From NCBI GenBank assembly GCA_025403435.1, contig CM046339.1:1814212-1878211 (forward strand): a DNA stretch of 64,000 nucleotides. The letters run 5' to 3'. Position numbers and translations under genes: made by a program. Below, piece by piece: positions 32,363 through 45,239 of this stretch (position 1 is the stretch's first letter; each line of letters opens with the position of its first letter). The notes under the pieces are model-generated. The model saw only the letters and a list, made by a program, of their open reading frames with translations. It was not told where the DNA came from and did not search any database. Source of the stretch: Artocarpus heterophyllus. Lineage: Eukaryota > Streptophyta > Magnoliopsida > Rosales > Moraceae.

Positions 32363-35300
32363 ATGAGGCGAGAAAATCCGGCAGAGAAAGCCCTAGGTCT
32401 TCTGCGGAGAAGACTCTGCGATCCCAGTTTCATCTTCAAGCCTTTTTCCGACTCTCCCGACTCCAATTACAGGTCTCTCTTTCTCTCTGTTTGGCTCCCG
32501 AGAAAATGTAGTTGCAACACAAAGGAAAAATGTTAATGAAAATCTCATCTTGAATCGGAAAGAATCCCAGGATGTACAAGCATTTTGGCATTTTATTTAT
32601 TGGCTAAATTGATTTTTTTATTGTGTTCTCCTAATTTTGCAGCAAACTGAAATTCATACTATCAAGTTCGATTACTGAGGCTTGCAACAACTCCATTTTG
32701 CTTCTAGGTCCCCGTGGTTCTGGGAAAATTGCGGTATTCTAGTTTCATTTTGAACTGTATCCATTTTTTTGTGCATTTTCGTTTATTTATTCATTTATTC
32801 ATTTTATTGAATTGTGTTTTAGGTGCTGGAGCTTGTTATCAGGGATTTGCTACTAGAATTTCCTGATATGATTTCAGTGGTATGCTTGATTTAAGGGAAA
32901 TTCAAACATACACTACACTAAGTCATATGTGATTGATTTTTGAATTCCTATATTGATAATGAAATATGAAAAAGCAAATTCTTTTACGAAATATGTAACT
33001 AATTTTAATGGATGCGTGTTTCAGATAAAGCTAAGTGGGCTTCTTCACAGTGATGACAATTGTGCATTCAAGGTTACACATCTTATTTTACTTTCTGCTA
33101 AACTGTATTGTTAATCATGCTTAATTTTCAGAATTTTGATCAAAGGAATCAAGTTACTTTTGGTCCTATGTAACAGATTCGCAATGAAATTTTCTTACCA
33201 CTATTGTCCTTTTAGTAGGTTGCCTGATATGATTCTTGATCATACAGGAAATTGCAAGACAACTATGTGTGGAGCATCAGCTATTGTTTTCAAAAATGGT
33301 AATTTGAATGTTTTGCTTGCTTGCTGTTGCTACAAAATCTTTATTGACAGAAAATTCATGGTTTTTTATTTTTGAGATAAATTTTGCAGGCGTCATTTGA
33401 TGATAATTTGCAGTTCATGATAGCCATGCTAAGGTGAGCATGACATTAGTTCTATGTGGTCTTTTATCTAGTGGTTTATGAAATTCTATAAGTGTGTGCT
33501 TTTTGTTGTTAGGGAGTGTGGATTAGCTCATAAAACAATTATTTTCATACTGGATGAATTTGACCTATTTGCTCAGGTAAGACTCCTTGTCCTTTCGACC
33601 TTCTGCATGCCCTTTCGCCTAAATCTTGCAATTTGACATCTGCGTTCATATTATTTCCTTTTTCGGAAAGGTTCCATCATACTTAGTTACTTGTTCTGAA
33701 TGGAATTGATTACTTGCCATCTAAAGCCTCTTTCACTTAGAAGACCATGTCTATTACTTTCACCACATAGCCATTAGGCAAGTCCTTTAAACCTAAATGA
33801 GGTGAAGGATAACCTTCAAGTCACCTCCAGGTTTTGAGGCATTAAGTTGTTTCACAAATTGAGCTTTTATTTCTGACAACTAGCTGTTGTTTGGTCAAGA
33901 CAAGGAGATTAAAAAAAGATGGAGTTTATTCAATAAGCTGTTGAAGGGACTTGGATGAACTTAGGATTCTTTTGCAGACACAATCTTTTGGCTCGTAAGA
34001 CACTAATAATCATGAGGTACAATTTGCCACGAAGAATCAGATTGAATAGGAAATACTTTGGGATCTAATTTGAAGTTTTTGTTGGCATTGGAAAAGTCCT
34101 TTAAGATTGTCCGGTCATCTACAGATAACATCACAGATAAACAAATGACTTTCTGGGTTTTGGCTTTTTTTGAACAAAGAACACCTTAATGCATTCAGAC
34201 AGGGTAGATATGAAACTTATGCTGTGCTTATGTTAAAAGATTCAGTATGGTTTTTGAATTTTCTGATTAGACATTTAGTATTTTCTATTTTGGATTCTTT
34301 GTAGGGAAAACAACGATTACTTTATAGTTTGCTAGATGCTATGCAATCAGTGTCATCACAAGCTGTTGTCATTGGCGTGAGTTGTCGATTGGTATGTTGC
34401 TTTAAAGTTCACTTCTTCTGTTTTTTTTATAGTTTCTGCCATGAAGATATTTCCATCAAAATCATGTAGGGTACTATAATGATGAATTCAGAAGCAGCAA
34501 AGGGATGAATAGAATCTCTTTTTGAGCAGTGGTTCCCGGGCCCTTTGCAAGCTACCTTTATGAAAAAGTCATACAAGACCCAACTGTTATTTATTTGATT
34601 TAATTGCTCGGAATACCTTGTGAGACCGTATCTCTAGAGTAGGATTTCCATGAGGTTCTAGTTAAGAATTTTGAAAACTATGCAGGATGCAGATCAGCTT
34701 TTGGAGAAAAGAGTAAGATCTCGTTTTTCACATAGAAAGCTATTGTTTCTTCCACCCACCATGGAAGACATCCAGAGGTAAAATGTTCTACTTTCCAAAT
34801 AAAGGTCGCAACTGTGGATCATTTTAAAGTCAATATTTTGGCATAATAAATTTTTTGCTTTTAAGTTCTTTGATTTCTAATGATGCAGGTTGTTGGAGCA
34901 TATTTTGTTATTACCAACAGACTCAACATTTTCCCAAGACTATGCCGTTCAGTTCAATGCAAAGTTACGAGTATCCTTAAATTGAATATATCTGTTGATG
35001 ATAAATTAGAGAAATGTGGTTACTTAAGAAGTGTAGCACTTTAATCATGGAAATACCCATAAGGCTTTGCAGTTGGTCATTAGGATAAAATAAATGAAAA
35101 TTATCTGGAGTACGCCTATATTCTCTTGCAATTCCTTAATTTCAACCTTTTGATATGTTCAGTCTGGAGTTAAAATTCTTTATCTTGTGTTTTTCTTTTT
35201 AGCGCATGAAAGCCTAAATTGGGTACAGCATTGGAAGCATATGACAGCGTAAATAGATACTATAAGGAGTATCATTATAACTTATTACGTGCATTAGTTT

Positions 35301-36667
35301 AGAATTTTTAGATAGGATAGTTTACTTCACTAGTTTAATTCACTGCCTTGTTACAAAACGGTAATCTTTTTCCTTTGTATTGTGGCTGTGCATTTCATAT
35401 CTGGACAATTTCTGAACATATTACAGAATATCTTAGCAGATGAGAAATTTAAAGATGTTATCAATACATACATAAACACCGATTCCACCGTCAACTATTT
35501 ATTGAAATTTCTGTAAGCATCTCTTATTTATTCAGAAGCATATAATGTCTCATAGAACCTTTTGAATATTTTTATCATCTGCTAAACTTACCATTCATAG
35601 ATTATGAAACCAGATTTCGTGCTGTTTCCAACATGGATTTGGTTACTGGATTCTTGTCACTGGAGAACTTCAAAACCGCACTATTGAAGGTCCAAAGGCA
35701 GCCTAAGCTGGAATGCATAAAAGGTTGAGATATCAGAAAAGATATCTATCCTTCCTTACCGATGATTGCTACTTGAGTTACCAAACAAGTCATATAATCT
35801 CTGAGGCAATATACTTAATAAGAAAAGATACTTAAGAATAAAAAAAACTTTTGGTTCATTGAAGGGATTATGAAAACTTTGTTAATCTCTGTCTGTTATG
35901 GAATTGATGGTTTTCAGTTCATTTCAACTTGTTGGAACAGATTGCTCCATATTGGAACTCTATATCCTGGTATGCATGAAGAGGTTGGAGATTAAAGAGC
36001 AAAATTCATACAACTTCAACTCAGTAATGAAAGGTAAACCTGATTTTAAGAGTTCCAAGTTTTATTGTTACAATTAAGTTATCAATTATTGACAACTTAA
36101 ATCGATGTTTACATGGCAGAGTACAAAAGCGTACATGATTCCTTCCAAACATCCGATTATTATGCACAAAACGTATGCTTACGGGTGTGTACAGTATAGC
36201 TCTCTACAGAACTTGTGAATATAACTGAATCTTAATGTGGTTTTTCCGCTGTACTATTTTGACTTTATTCTTCTGTTCTTTGCAGGCATTTGAACACCTT
36301 TTACAACGCGAATTAATTAGTTTTACAGACAGCAGAGGAAACAATCAGTCGATTGAGTTTCGTCCAGTAAAGCTTTTAGTCTCATCCCATGAACTACATC
36401 AGGGACTGAAATCATATCGTTCCTGTCCTGTAAGTGACTTGCCTAATTATGTGTTTAAATCTATGGCTGCCAAGATCATCATTTTTATTCCGAATCCTTC
36501 AAAGTAATTAGTGAAAGTACATTGCGTTGTGTTTTGTTCTAGTTCATGAACTTATTTTAATTAAATTGCTTGGTGATTGTAAATTCAAGAATTTGCTGCA
36601 CTAACCATTTGTGGAAATTGTGGTTTGTTGTTGACAGGCCATTCTTCAGAAATTGATGGCGGGTTAG
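32363..36667 (+). CDS. ORC4: Origin recognition complex subunit 4
   Basis: ORC4 is an AAA+ subunit of the nuclear complex that marks replication origins and loads MCM helicase with CDC6 and CDT1. I resolve 16 exons with GT/AG junctions and consistent phase: 32363-32472, 32643-32733, 32823-32879, 33025-33072, 33248-33298, 33390-33433, 33513-33576, 34305-34391, 34686-34777, 34889-34970, 35427-35512, 35614-35723, 35941-36033, 36120-36184, 36286-36429, 36638-36667. Together they give 1254 bp, or 417 residues, the usual plant ORC4 length. Walker A is GPRGSGKI at 59-66, with Ile where canonical P-loops have Thr/Ser. Walker B is IIFILDEFD at 143-151. No stop or frameshift disturbs the model, so the gene looks functional. 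Intron 7 (728 bp) is the longest. Confidence 0.93.
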
Positions 36668-37640
36668 CTGCTCTTCTGTAATTAAGAAATTTGTACTCCA
36701 CTACAATCTGTAATTCTTTCGTGAGATTTTGTCTCCTCTCTTTTTCCTTTGAAGAATGGAAATTTGTACTCTTCTACTTCCTGCGGATTTTAAGGCTAAC
36801 CAAAATGCCATTGTGAGGATGTACTTCCAACAGAAGCCGCATATTTAAAATCATTGTTGGTGAAATAAGTGCTAATATGTATATGTAAAATTTCCTTTCA
36901 TCATCTTGGTGACTCCTCAAGTGGAATCCCGGTGGCGATAATTGAGTAACGAATAGAGGAGAGGAGATGCATGCTTTAATAAAGGGTGTGAGTGTGGAAC
37001 TGCCAAGAAAATAAAATTAAAGTATTCTTCTTAGTACGGAAATTTTGCAGAAAACAGGCAAACTTATAGATTTGGTTGCCTAAAGTTGAAAAGATTGAAA
37101 GCTTATTGCTAGCATGTCGTGTGAATACATTACTCCCCTCAAAGGAAAAAAAAAAAGGAAGAAGAAGAAGAAAGAAACTAAACTATACTTACTGCCTAAA
37201 AGGACAGGTAATAAAAGAACCCGCCAACTTTTACGCCGTCTACGAATTAGAGTCTTTACATTGTACTCACTTTGGAAAGTCATAGAGTAAATTCTTCTTT
37301 TCATTTATATTATCATTATTATCCTACTTTCTAATTATTATTGTGTTTTATTGCTTAATTTTTTTTCTTTTGATTTATACTTTTTTTTTAGCCAAAGAGA
37401 CCAAAATACTCTTAGACAATACTTGTTTGTATTGTCTTAACTTAAAATACTTGTGATCAATTATGTCTTTTTATTTTTTAAAAGTATTATTTTTCAAACT
37501 TTCTCATAAAAATAGTAAGATTGAAAAACAGTGTCACAGAAGTTGTATTTTTCTAATTGATGCCATATGTAAGTTGTAAATAGTCCAAACTGTGGATTAT
37601 GCTGGACCTACGTCGAGGTATTAACGATGGTTCTCAAATA
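36668..37640. other. ORC4 3' flank and intergenic sequence
   Basis: The first 200-300 bp are probably 3' untranslated region. A GAAGAAGAAG-rich tract lies near 37150. The overlapping open frames at 37076-37304 on both strands contain simple sequence and show no domain. I see no gene. Confidence 0.6.
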
Positions 37641-37770
37641 TCGTACAACAAAATGTGATACAAGAAGATAGAATGCAATAGAAAAAAAGACACAAGGAAC
37701 GGGTTATCTACTCTGAACAGTTAAAGTGAACCTTTTTATTCCGAATTAAAGAATTTGGAATGAATCAATC

Positions 37771-37842
37771 TTCCCCAAGTAGGATTCAAACCTACGACCA
37801 GTCAGTTAATAATCGACCACTCTACTATTAAGCTTCTAAGGA
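37771..37842 (-). pseudogene. trnN-GUU: Nuclear copy of plastid trnN-GUU (tRNA-Asn), decayed
   Basis: This is a 72-bp tRNA-shaped segment on the minus strand. The TψC arm region (GTAGGTTTGAATCCTAC) and the GACTGGTC variable region remain clear. Several C-to-T/G-to-A changes have damaged it: the acceptor starts TTCCTTAG, the D arm reads AATAGTAGAG, and the anticodon position reads ATT instead of GTT. It would not be a working plastid-type tRNA. Confidence 0.85.
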
Positions 37843-38112
37843 ACAATCGGAGATTAGATCTTATAAAGTTCAATTCCCGTTCTTAACCTATGACCAATAC
37901 AATCTCAAAGCTTATTTTCTAACTCTTGGAACTTCTTCGTAGTGACTCCCTCCCATGCATCATTTCATAGGGAACTTCAAAGTGGCTCAATTTCATTAAC
38001 TCCATCCATATCTCAATTCCATTCATTTAATAACCCTTTGGTGTCATTGAGATAAGAGATGTCATTTCTAGTCTATCCCTTTCTATTTCTATATATGGAA
38101 GGTTAAAAAATC

Positions 38113-40144
38113 TGTTGGAAAAATAGGTGAGAGGTGCGCAGCGGAAATTTAAAAATTTTAACATAAGAGTATTTTTCCAAAACATAAGTTTGACATTCTA
38201 TAGGTATAAATTAAACAGATCTTACTAACCTCTATGTGCCGAAGAACCTCCGCGATTCGTGAAGAGAAGTAACGTTCCAAAAGAGCCTCAACCAACTGGT
38301 CTTCTTTGCTATTCTCTATCCACGACCGGAGTTAGTGTGGGCTCACAGTGCAGCTCTTCCACCGGTGACTCTCCTTCCAACCAATCAAGAGAACCCAAAG
38401 TTAGTGTTTGTGATTTGTGAACAAAAGCTCTCAGGGAGTTTTCAGATGCTCACCAGAAGAGTATCACTCTTAATCTCTCAATTGATCTATATATTGATCT
38501 GAGTAAATCATAAGACTCACTCCTTTTATATAGCGATTGGTCCTGGGGTCGGTCCTTATCAGATTAGGTCTCAAAAACTCGAAACAGAATCAAGTTCGAA
38601 TCAATATCTGATAAGATCCGCGTGAAAACGTGTGATCTTATCTCTCGCTAATCGGCAGGCCAAACAGACCCCATCGGCAAGCCGAACACGTAGATCGGTA
38701 GGCCGAACTGCCGCATAAATATTTCCATGAATCTTTTATTTTCCACCCGAGATTCTATAGGATAAAGTCTCAGTTTTGATTCAAATAACCCAATAGAAAA
38801 GTTATCTGATTAAAACAAACTTTATCAAGATAATCTCTAAGAAAATAAATCAATTCACAATAATTCTACAAGTTTATCTTGATTTAATTTATCCAATTAA
38901 ATCAACCGATAAACAGACAAGAATTATCCAATCCCAATAATTCAACAAGTTTATCTTAAATTAATTTTATTACAAAATTAATTTATCCAATAAACAGAAA
39001 TGAATTATTTGATTCTTTCAAATTTTAAACCAATCTGATAAATCGAACATAAGTCACCAATTATTGAAAAAGCACGCCGTATCGTTATAGGATTTTGTGA
39101 GCTAGCAAAAGAGACCAAAATGGACCTATAAAGTTCAAGGTCATGATAATTATAAAACCCAATATCCCAGATATATATTTCACAATTATCAACTTCAACG
39201 CTACTCCACTAAAAGCTTGGAGCTGCACTCTCGAACTTTATAGAATTACGAAGCCCGTAAAGCTAAGTCTCCATTACATATCAAAGTGTATCGTATCCCC
39301 ATATGAAAATCTATAATCGACTTAAGGACAAGTTCTGTCTTACCTTCTCGATTATTTTTATCTTACGTTCCATTATCTCACCATTAGAAAACTTACCATC
39401 TAAAGACAGTATACCATTCGGTTACACCTATGTATCCAAATGGTTGAGCGCTCCAGTTTTTCAATTATAGGATAACACATATAAGAGGATATCATTACTC
39501 CTAAAGAGGAGCTATGGATTCCATATCTATGAATAACAAGTCTACGTTATCAAGAGTCATGCCTCCAACGTACCGGCATGCATACCACTATTGAGATGTG
39601 GGAGTCACCCTTTGGTACATCAAGAGACACAAGTCGAGACAACGGGCCTACTATTCATCTCAGGATTAAGATACAATACAAATGACTATCTAAAGTGAAT
39701 TGATTTGCTGAGACATAATTATTAATCCAAATCAATTCACTTTATGTCCCGATCCAACACATCGTCACCTATGACAATGTGCTAATGTTTCTATTCACGG
39801 AGTCCAACTCCGATGGTCATGACAAACCATGTCCCTAAAGGGATACAGACAACATAACAATCTTTACATAAATAAAGCGCTCAACTTTATTCCCTCGATT
39901 GCGGATCATATGTTTTAGACCGTCACCTTAAGAATCGTGTCTTCCGCATAATTAGTCCATCATATGCCTAATTCTTAAGGTTTAGACCGACAGTCTTAGA
40001 CTACTGTTTGCTTAACATACATTTAACAAATATGAACGTAAAGAGGACAAGATTTGGTATATATAAATGAATAAATTCTTTATTGATAAAAATGTCTCCA
40101 AAAACGTATTACATTTTTACTCCTTAGGGCATACATATCTAACA
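38113..40144 (-). repeat. Copia solo LTR (2032 bp), TSD AAATC
   Basis: This is a reverse-strand relative of the LTR at 4940-6967, visibly more diverged. The ends are TGTTGGAAA and TATCTAACA on the plus strand. AAATC flanks both sides (38108-38112 and 40145-40149). With no internal region, it is a solo LTR formed by recombination. Motif variants GGCAGGCC, GGCAAGCC and GGTAGGCC lie at 38650-38712. Confidence 0.95.
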
Positions 40145-40200
40145 AAATCATCATATAATAATTCAAAAATAGAAATTGAAAAGAAAAAGGGAGGTTTGTG

Positions 40201-40241
40201 ATAATTTTTCAATCTTTTATACTAGGTAATCTAGTATCCTT
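40201..40241 (+). pseudogene. ycf1: ycf1 (TIC214) 5' fragment of plastid origin
   Basis: Thirteen codons match the start of plastid ycf1, which encodes a subunit of the chloroplast inner-envelope import complex. The start codon is ATA instead of ATG and the match ends at about 40241. It is a non-coding fragment marking the right end of the plastid insertion. Confidence 0.75.
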
Positions 40242-41333
40242 TATACTACCAAAAAAATGATTGTAGAGAATGCTATGGTACATCATCACACTTTATTTAA
40301 AACTAATCAAATATACCCTTGATGTACCAGCTAGTATCTGACATATATTGTGACACCCGAGCATTTCTAGTAAATTAAAAATTCAATAACCTAAGGATTA
40401 TGTTGAGCAAAATATGTGTCACAAGGTTATTGTTTAATCGAATTTTTATGATAAAGTCCATAAAAGCAAAAATGAGATTTTTAAGGGTAAAAATCATGCC
40501 ATGGTCTTAAATAAAGAAGGAATGATATGAAAATAAGCTGGAAAGCTAAACTATTGCAGAATGTATTGCAACAAATGTTAAGACAAAAATACAATTTAAG
40601 AAAAATAGTGTATAATAATATAAAAAAATTATACAGTATTAGAATAATGCAGTGTAAGAAAGTACACTGTAAAGTTATGAAGTATGAAAATTACATTGTA
40701 AAAGTAATATAGAGTAGGAATTAGACTATTTAAGGTTAAGCAGTATAGAAATTAGACTGTTCAAGTTAAAGTAGTATAGAAATATTACTATTTAGAGGAC
40801 ATGAATGAGTATGGAATGATGTATAAACTCATAACAATATAAAGAATATACCAGTAGTATAAGAAAAATACTATTAGTATAAATTTAGACTGTATAAAGT
40901 TAAGCAGCATAGAAATTACATTATGTAGTGGATGCAAATAAGTACGGGAGGTTGTGGGACCTCATGAATTGTATAAAAAAATACTGATAGTATAAGAAAA
41001 ATACTCTCAATATAAATTTAGACTGTATAAAAAAATACGGGACCCACCATGGGACACCCAAATGGATAAGAAATTGCCACCACACCCTCTTGGTGTGGCC
41101 AAATCAAATCTTGCCAAGATTAAGCTTACCTTTACCCTTAATGATGCCTATGGGTGAGTAGGCATGGTTAGTCACAAAAAAAAAAAAAAAAAGAACAGAA
41201 AAAAAGAGGGGGACACTCCAAGGATGAAAAATATGCCACATCTCCCTTGGTGGAATTGACAAGTGTTGTTGGGTAATTTTTCCTTTGCAAACAAGCCCCT
41301 AGAGTGATGTATATATATAGCCAAGGACTTGTT

Positions 41334-42090
41334 TGTAACACCCGAACATTTTTAATACATTAAAAATGCAATAAGTTAAGGATTATGTAAGACAAAAATA
41401 CAATTTAAAGAAAAATATTGTATAATAATACAGAAAATTATATAGTATTAGAATAATATAATGTAAAGAAGTACACTGATAAAGTTTTGTAGTATAAAAA
41501 TTACAATGTAAGAATTAGACTGTTTAAGGTTAAATAGTACAAAAATTAGACTGTTTAAGTTAAAGCAATATAGGAATAATACTGTTTAGAGAATATGGAT
41601 GAATAAGGAATACTGTAACAGCATAGAAAATATACCAACAGTATAAAAAAATGTCAATATAAATTTAGATTATACAAAGTTAGATAATATAGGAATTACA
41701 TTATGTGAAGGATGTGGATAAGTATTGAAGGTCATGGGACCTCATGAATTGTAAAGAAAAGAATACTAGTAGTATAGAAAAAATAATGTTAGTATAAACT
41801 TAGACTGCGTAAAAAGTTTAGTAGAACACTTTGAAAATTTTGATTTGGCCACCACATCCACTAATATGGCCCAATCACATTTGGCCACCCAAAGAAACCA
41901 AATTGATTACCAAGGTGACTTTATCACCTTTTTGTTTAAAAAAAAAGAGAGAAAAGAAAAGAAAAAGGAAAAAGGAAAAAAAAAGTGAATTTATTAATGA
42001 TATAAGAGACCATTTGGAATCCACGGTGGAAGAAAAAAAAGGAGAGTGAAACGTGAAAAAGGAAAGGAAGGAAAGAAAGAAAGAAAGAAA

Positions 42091-42123
<33 letters not shown>

Positions 42124-45100
42124 GAAGAAAAAAATGCTCTATTTTCTCCCCTCCATGAGAGTTTCTTCAAGAAATTTTGATGAATTTTAACCTCCAAAAT
42201 CATGCCTTGAACAAAAGTCAAGGGTATGGAGGGAGATTTGAGAGTTTCAAGGTAAAAATCTAAGTTTTACCTATTGTGCTTAAAGGGTTTCTATTCATGA
42301 TTTGGTTGAGATTTTTATGGGGTTGCTATGAATGTTGTCAAGTGTTTTAAGAAGGTTTTAAAGCATTTCAAAGGAGGATAAAAAGGCTTGGTGAAGTTTA
42401 GGTAAAATTCTAAACTTTATACTTGAAAAGTTTTTTTTTTTTTTTTATGTATATTACATGTTTGATAAAATGTTTTGGACTATGGCATGTAAGATGAATG
42501 TTAAGGCATGGTTGTTTTATGTTATATATTGATGGTGATGGTGATGGTGATGGAAAGAAGAAAGTAAGGGTTTTTGTGAAATTCCAAAAGGGACTAAATT
42601 GCAAAGAAAGTGTATTCTCGGTAGATTTGAAAATCAGCCAAAAGTCCCCCTAAACATTGGAAAGTCAAGAAAGTTAAAAGTTTAGGACAACGTAAATAGT
42701 TTTTCAAAATTCTGCCTGGTTTAGAAGTTATGAATTTTACGAAATTTTAGGTACAAAATTTCAAGAAATGAAAACATTATGAAATGTTTGAAATTTGATC
42801 ATGGTGCTTTTGTAAGTTTTATTCCTTGAGAAAAACTGAACATTATGGTATAAATTGGTCGTTTTTGGTTTTAAGGGCAAAATTGTAAATATTTTTATAT
42901 ATTGGCCAAAACCGTAAAATCATGTGAAAACTTGGTTTGTCACCAAGAAATGTAAAATTCTTACACTGCTATAGGCAGTGAGTAATTAAGAATGCTTTTA
43001 AAGGATTCAAAATTTAGTCAAAGAAAAGAATGAAAGAAAAACATTAGGGGCAAAATACTCATATAATGAAAAATGACCAAAACCGACCCGAAACGTCCGA
43101 TGTTGGAAAAAGTTCCTTAGTGGAAATTTTTTCGTAATATGTAGGTAATGGAACGGTATAAAGTTACAAAATAGACGAAAAACCTGTTAAGGGTAAAATC
43201 ATTATTTTTAAGAAAATGGCTAGAACGAAATCAACACTCCAATTTAGCATAACGTTCTTAGACGAAAATTGTTCTGTAATACGTTAAGTAATGTGACCGT
43301 CATGTGAGATGAGAGATTTAATAAGGGATGTTTACGTAAACGGGAGGTAACTCGGTAGGTTACAAATTTAAGTAAAGAAAAAGGTAACCCGATGGGTTAC
43401 AGAGATAAGTAAAAAGAGTGATAACCTGATAGGTTACAGAGTTAAGTAAAAGGTACGGTAACCTGATGGGTTACAAAGTTAAAAGCAATGGGGTGCAAAG
43501 TAAAGAGAAGGGTAAACCGATAGTATACCAAGTTAAGTAAAAAGGAATGAATGTTTAAGGTTTAAGTTAAATTATCAATCAAGTGGATTGATAATAAAGA
43601 AAGTTAATTAATGAGTCGGCTGTCGTTTGATTAGGACATAGGGACTGACTAATGAAAGGAAAAGGAACAGAATAAAGAACGCTAGAACGTAGTCTAGATA
43701 AGTTCAGACCTCACCTACAGCATGAAGTAAATAATTCTTAAATGTTTATATATATATATATATGTTTGCAAATATGTTTGCAATTGTTATACATGTTGTC
43801 TTTAAAAGTACGTTTGCATTTGTTATGCAAAAAGTTTTACAGTTTAAATCAAGATTTGCAATGTATTTACAACTATTACATAAAAGCATGATTGCATTTG
43901 ATGTGCATAAAGTTTTAAAAGATCATGTAAAAGTTTGCAATGTATTTGCAAAAATTATGTTTAAAATATATTTTGCATTTTGTTAATGCATAATGTTTTA
44001 CAGTTTAAGTAATTAGTTTTATGTTGCATTTGTTATGCAATAAGTTTCAAAGAAAATAATTATGATTTGCAAATGTGTTTGCATAAATTTGATTGCATTT
44101 GATATGCTCACCAAGTTAAAAAAGAAGGTAAGAGTAAAGATAATAAAAAGAAAGCGTCGTACCAGCCTACTTGTTGTGAAGTACTGAAAGTAAAGTTAAA
44201 GTTATGACCTCCTAGATGTGAGGTACATGACCTCGGTATTCGATGGTCTCAAGTCTTCCACATGGGAGGCATTATGTTTATGATCTCATGATTAATAATA
44301 TTGGTACGAACATTAAAGTAAGATAACGAAAGTTAAGGAAAAAATATAGAATGTTAAAGTAAGGAATGAATGTTCATGAAATGCTCATAACTAAAAGTTC
44401 ATAATTGAGCACAAATGGAAACATGCATTTTGATTTTGCTTGTTTTTCCCTGTTATAGAATATTTATATTTTATGGAAAACATTCTGAAAAATGTTTTAC
44501 ATTAAATGTTTATGAAAAAATTTTTCATGTTTTTAAGAAAAGGTTTATGAACGACGTTTTAAGAAAAACGTTTGAGAAATGTTTTATAAAAAATGTTTAT
44601 GCAAAACGTTTCAGAGATGTTTTATGAAAAAACGTTTATGAAAACTGTTTTAAGAGAAGGTTTTTATGAGAGAAGTTTTTAAAGCATTCTTAAATGATTT
44701 GTGAGATTATATTTGAACTTACTAAGCAAAAGCTCATTAAAAGTTTTTTCATGTTATAGGTAGTCCTACAGGTGATTAGTAGGACCTATTTGACGGGCTT
44801 GGTGCTGCAGAGGGTAGATGCAATGATTTGAATATATGGATACCACTATGGTATGCTTTCGCTGTTTAAAGAAAAGGTTTTCTACTTTTTGATATAGTGT
44901 TTTCAAGGTTCTACAAAAATCAAAGTTTTAAGAAAAACAAAGTTTGAAGACATGTTTCTAAAGATTTACGAAATGTTTTATGTAATTATAAAGTTAAGTT
45001 TTAAACTATGAATCAGTTTACGTTTCTTATTAAGTTTTAAGAAACAATTTGAAATAGTTTTAAAGTCAAGTGTTGAGCGAGGTCTCAACTTGAAATGTGA

Positions 45101-45239
45101 CAGAAGTTGCAATAGCTTGTAAGTATGTTTTAAAGGATGTTAAAAAGAGAAAAAATTTATTTCAATATTTTTTTTACTAAGTAAGTAAGATCAATGTTTA
45201 AGAAAGTTAAGTGACTGCCCGAAAAGACGAGTCGTCGCA
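41334..45239 (+). repeat. Inner solo LTR (3906 bp), TSD TTGTT
   Basis: It begins TGTAACACCCGAAC and ends GAGTCGTCGCA. It is flanked by TTGTT (41329-41333 and 45240-45244). It aligns with the outer LTR from end to end; for example 42700-45230 parallels 45950-48630. It contains a GAAA-rich microsatellite (about 42060-42125). No internal coding region is present. Confidence 0.85.
42060..42125 (+). repeat. GAAA/GGAA microsatellite
   Basis: Tandem GAAA units are mixed with GGAA inside the inner LTR. They produce low-complexity open frames on both strands. Confidence 0.9.

Larger units (their letters stand above)
37640..40241. other. Nuclear plastid DNA insertion (trnN-GUU to ycf1 start), split by an LTR
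   Basis: About 37640-38112 plus 40145-40241 together follow the plastid inverted-repeat/SSC border: trnN-GUU spacer, trnN (minus), the trnN-ycf1 spacer and the first codons of ycf1 (plus). Divergent orientation of trnN and ycf1 is the plastid arrangement. The copia LTR between them carries a target-site duplication and so inserted later. Differences from the plastid sequence as I remember it are mostly C-to-T or G-to-A. The left border is approximate. Confidence 0.82.

Noticed and set aside
37076..37304. Overlapping small genes downstream of ORC4
   Set aside because: They rest on a GAAGAA-rich tract, overlap on opposite strands and show no domain or splice context.
37771..37842. Functional nuclear tRNA-Asn
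   Set aside because: Sequence and flanks are plastid-derived, and the anticodon, D arm and acceptor are mutated.
40527..40712. Small Lys-rich ORF in the long LTR
   Set aside because: It is an AT-rich chance frame, not preserved in the related inner LTR.
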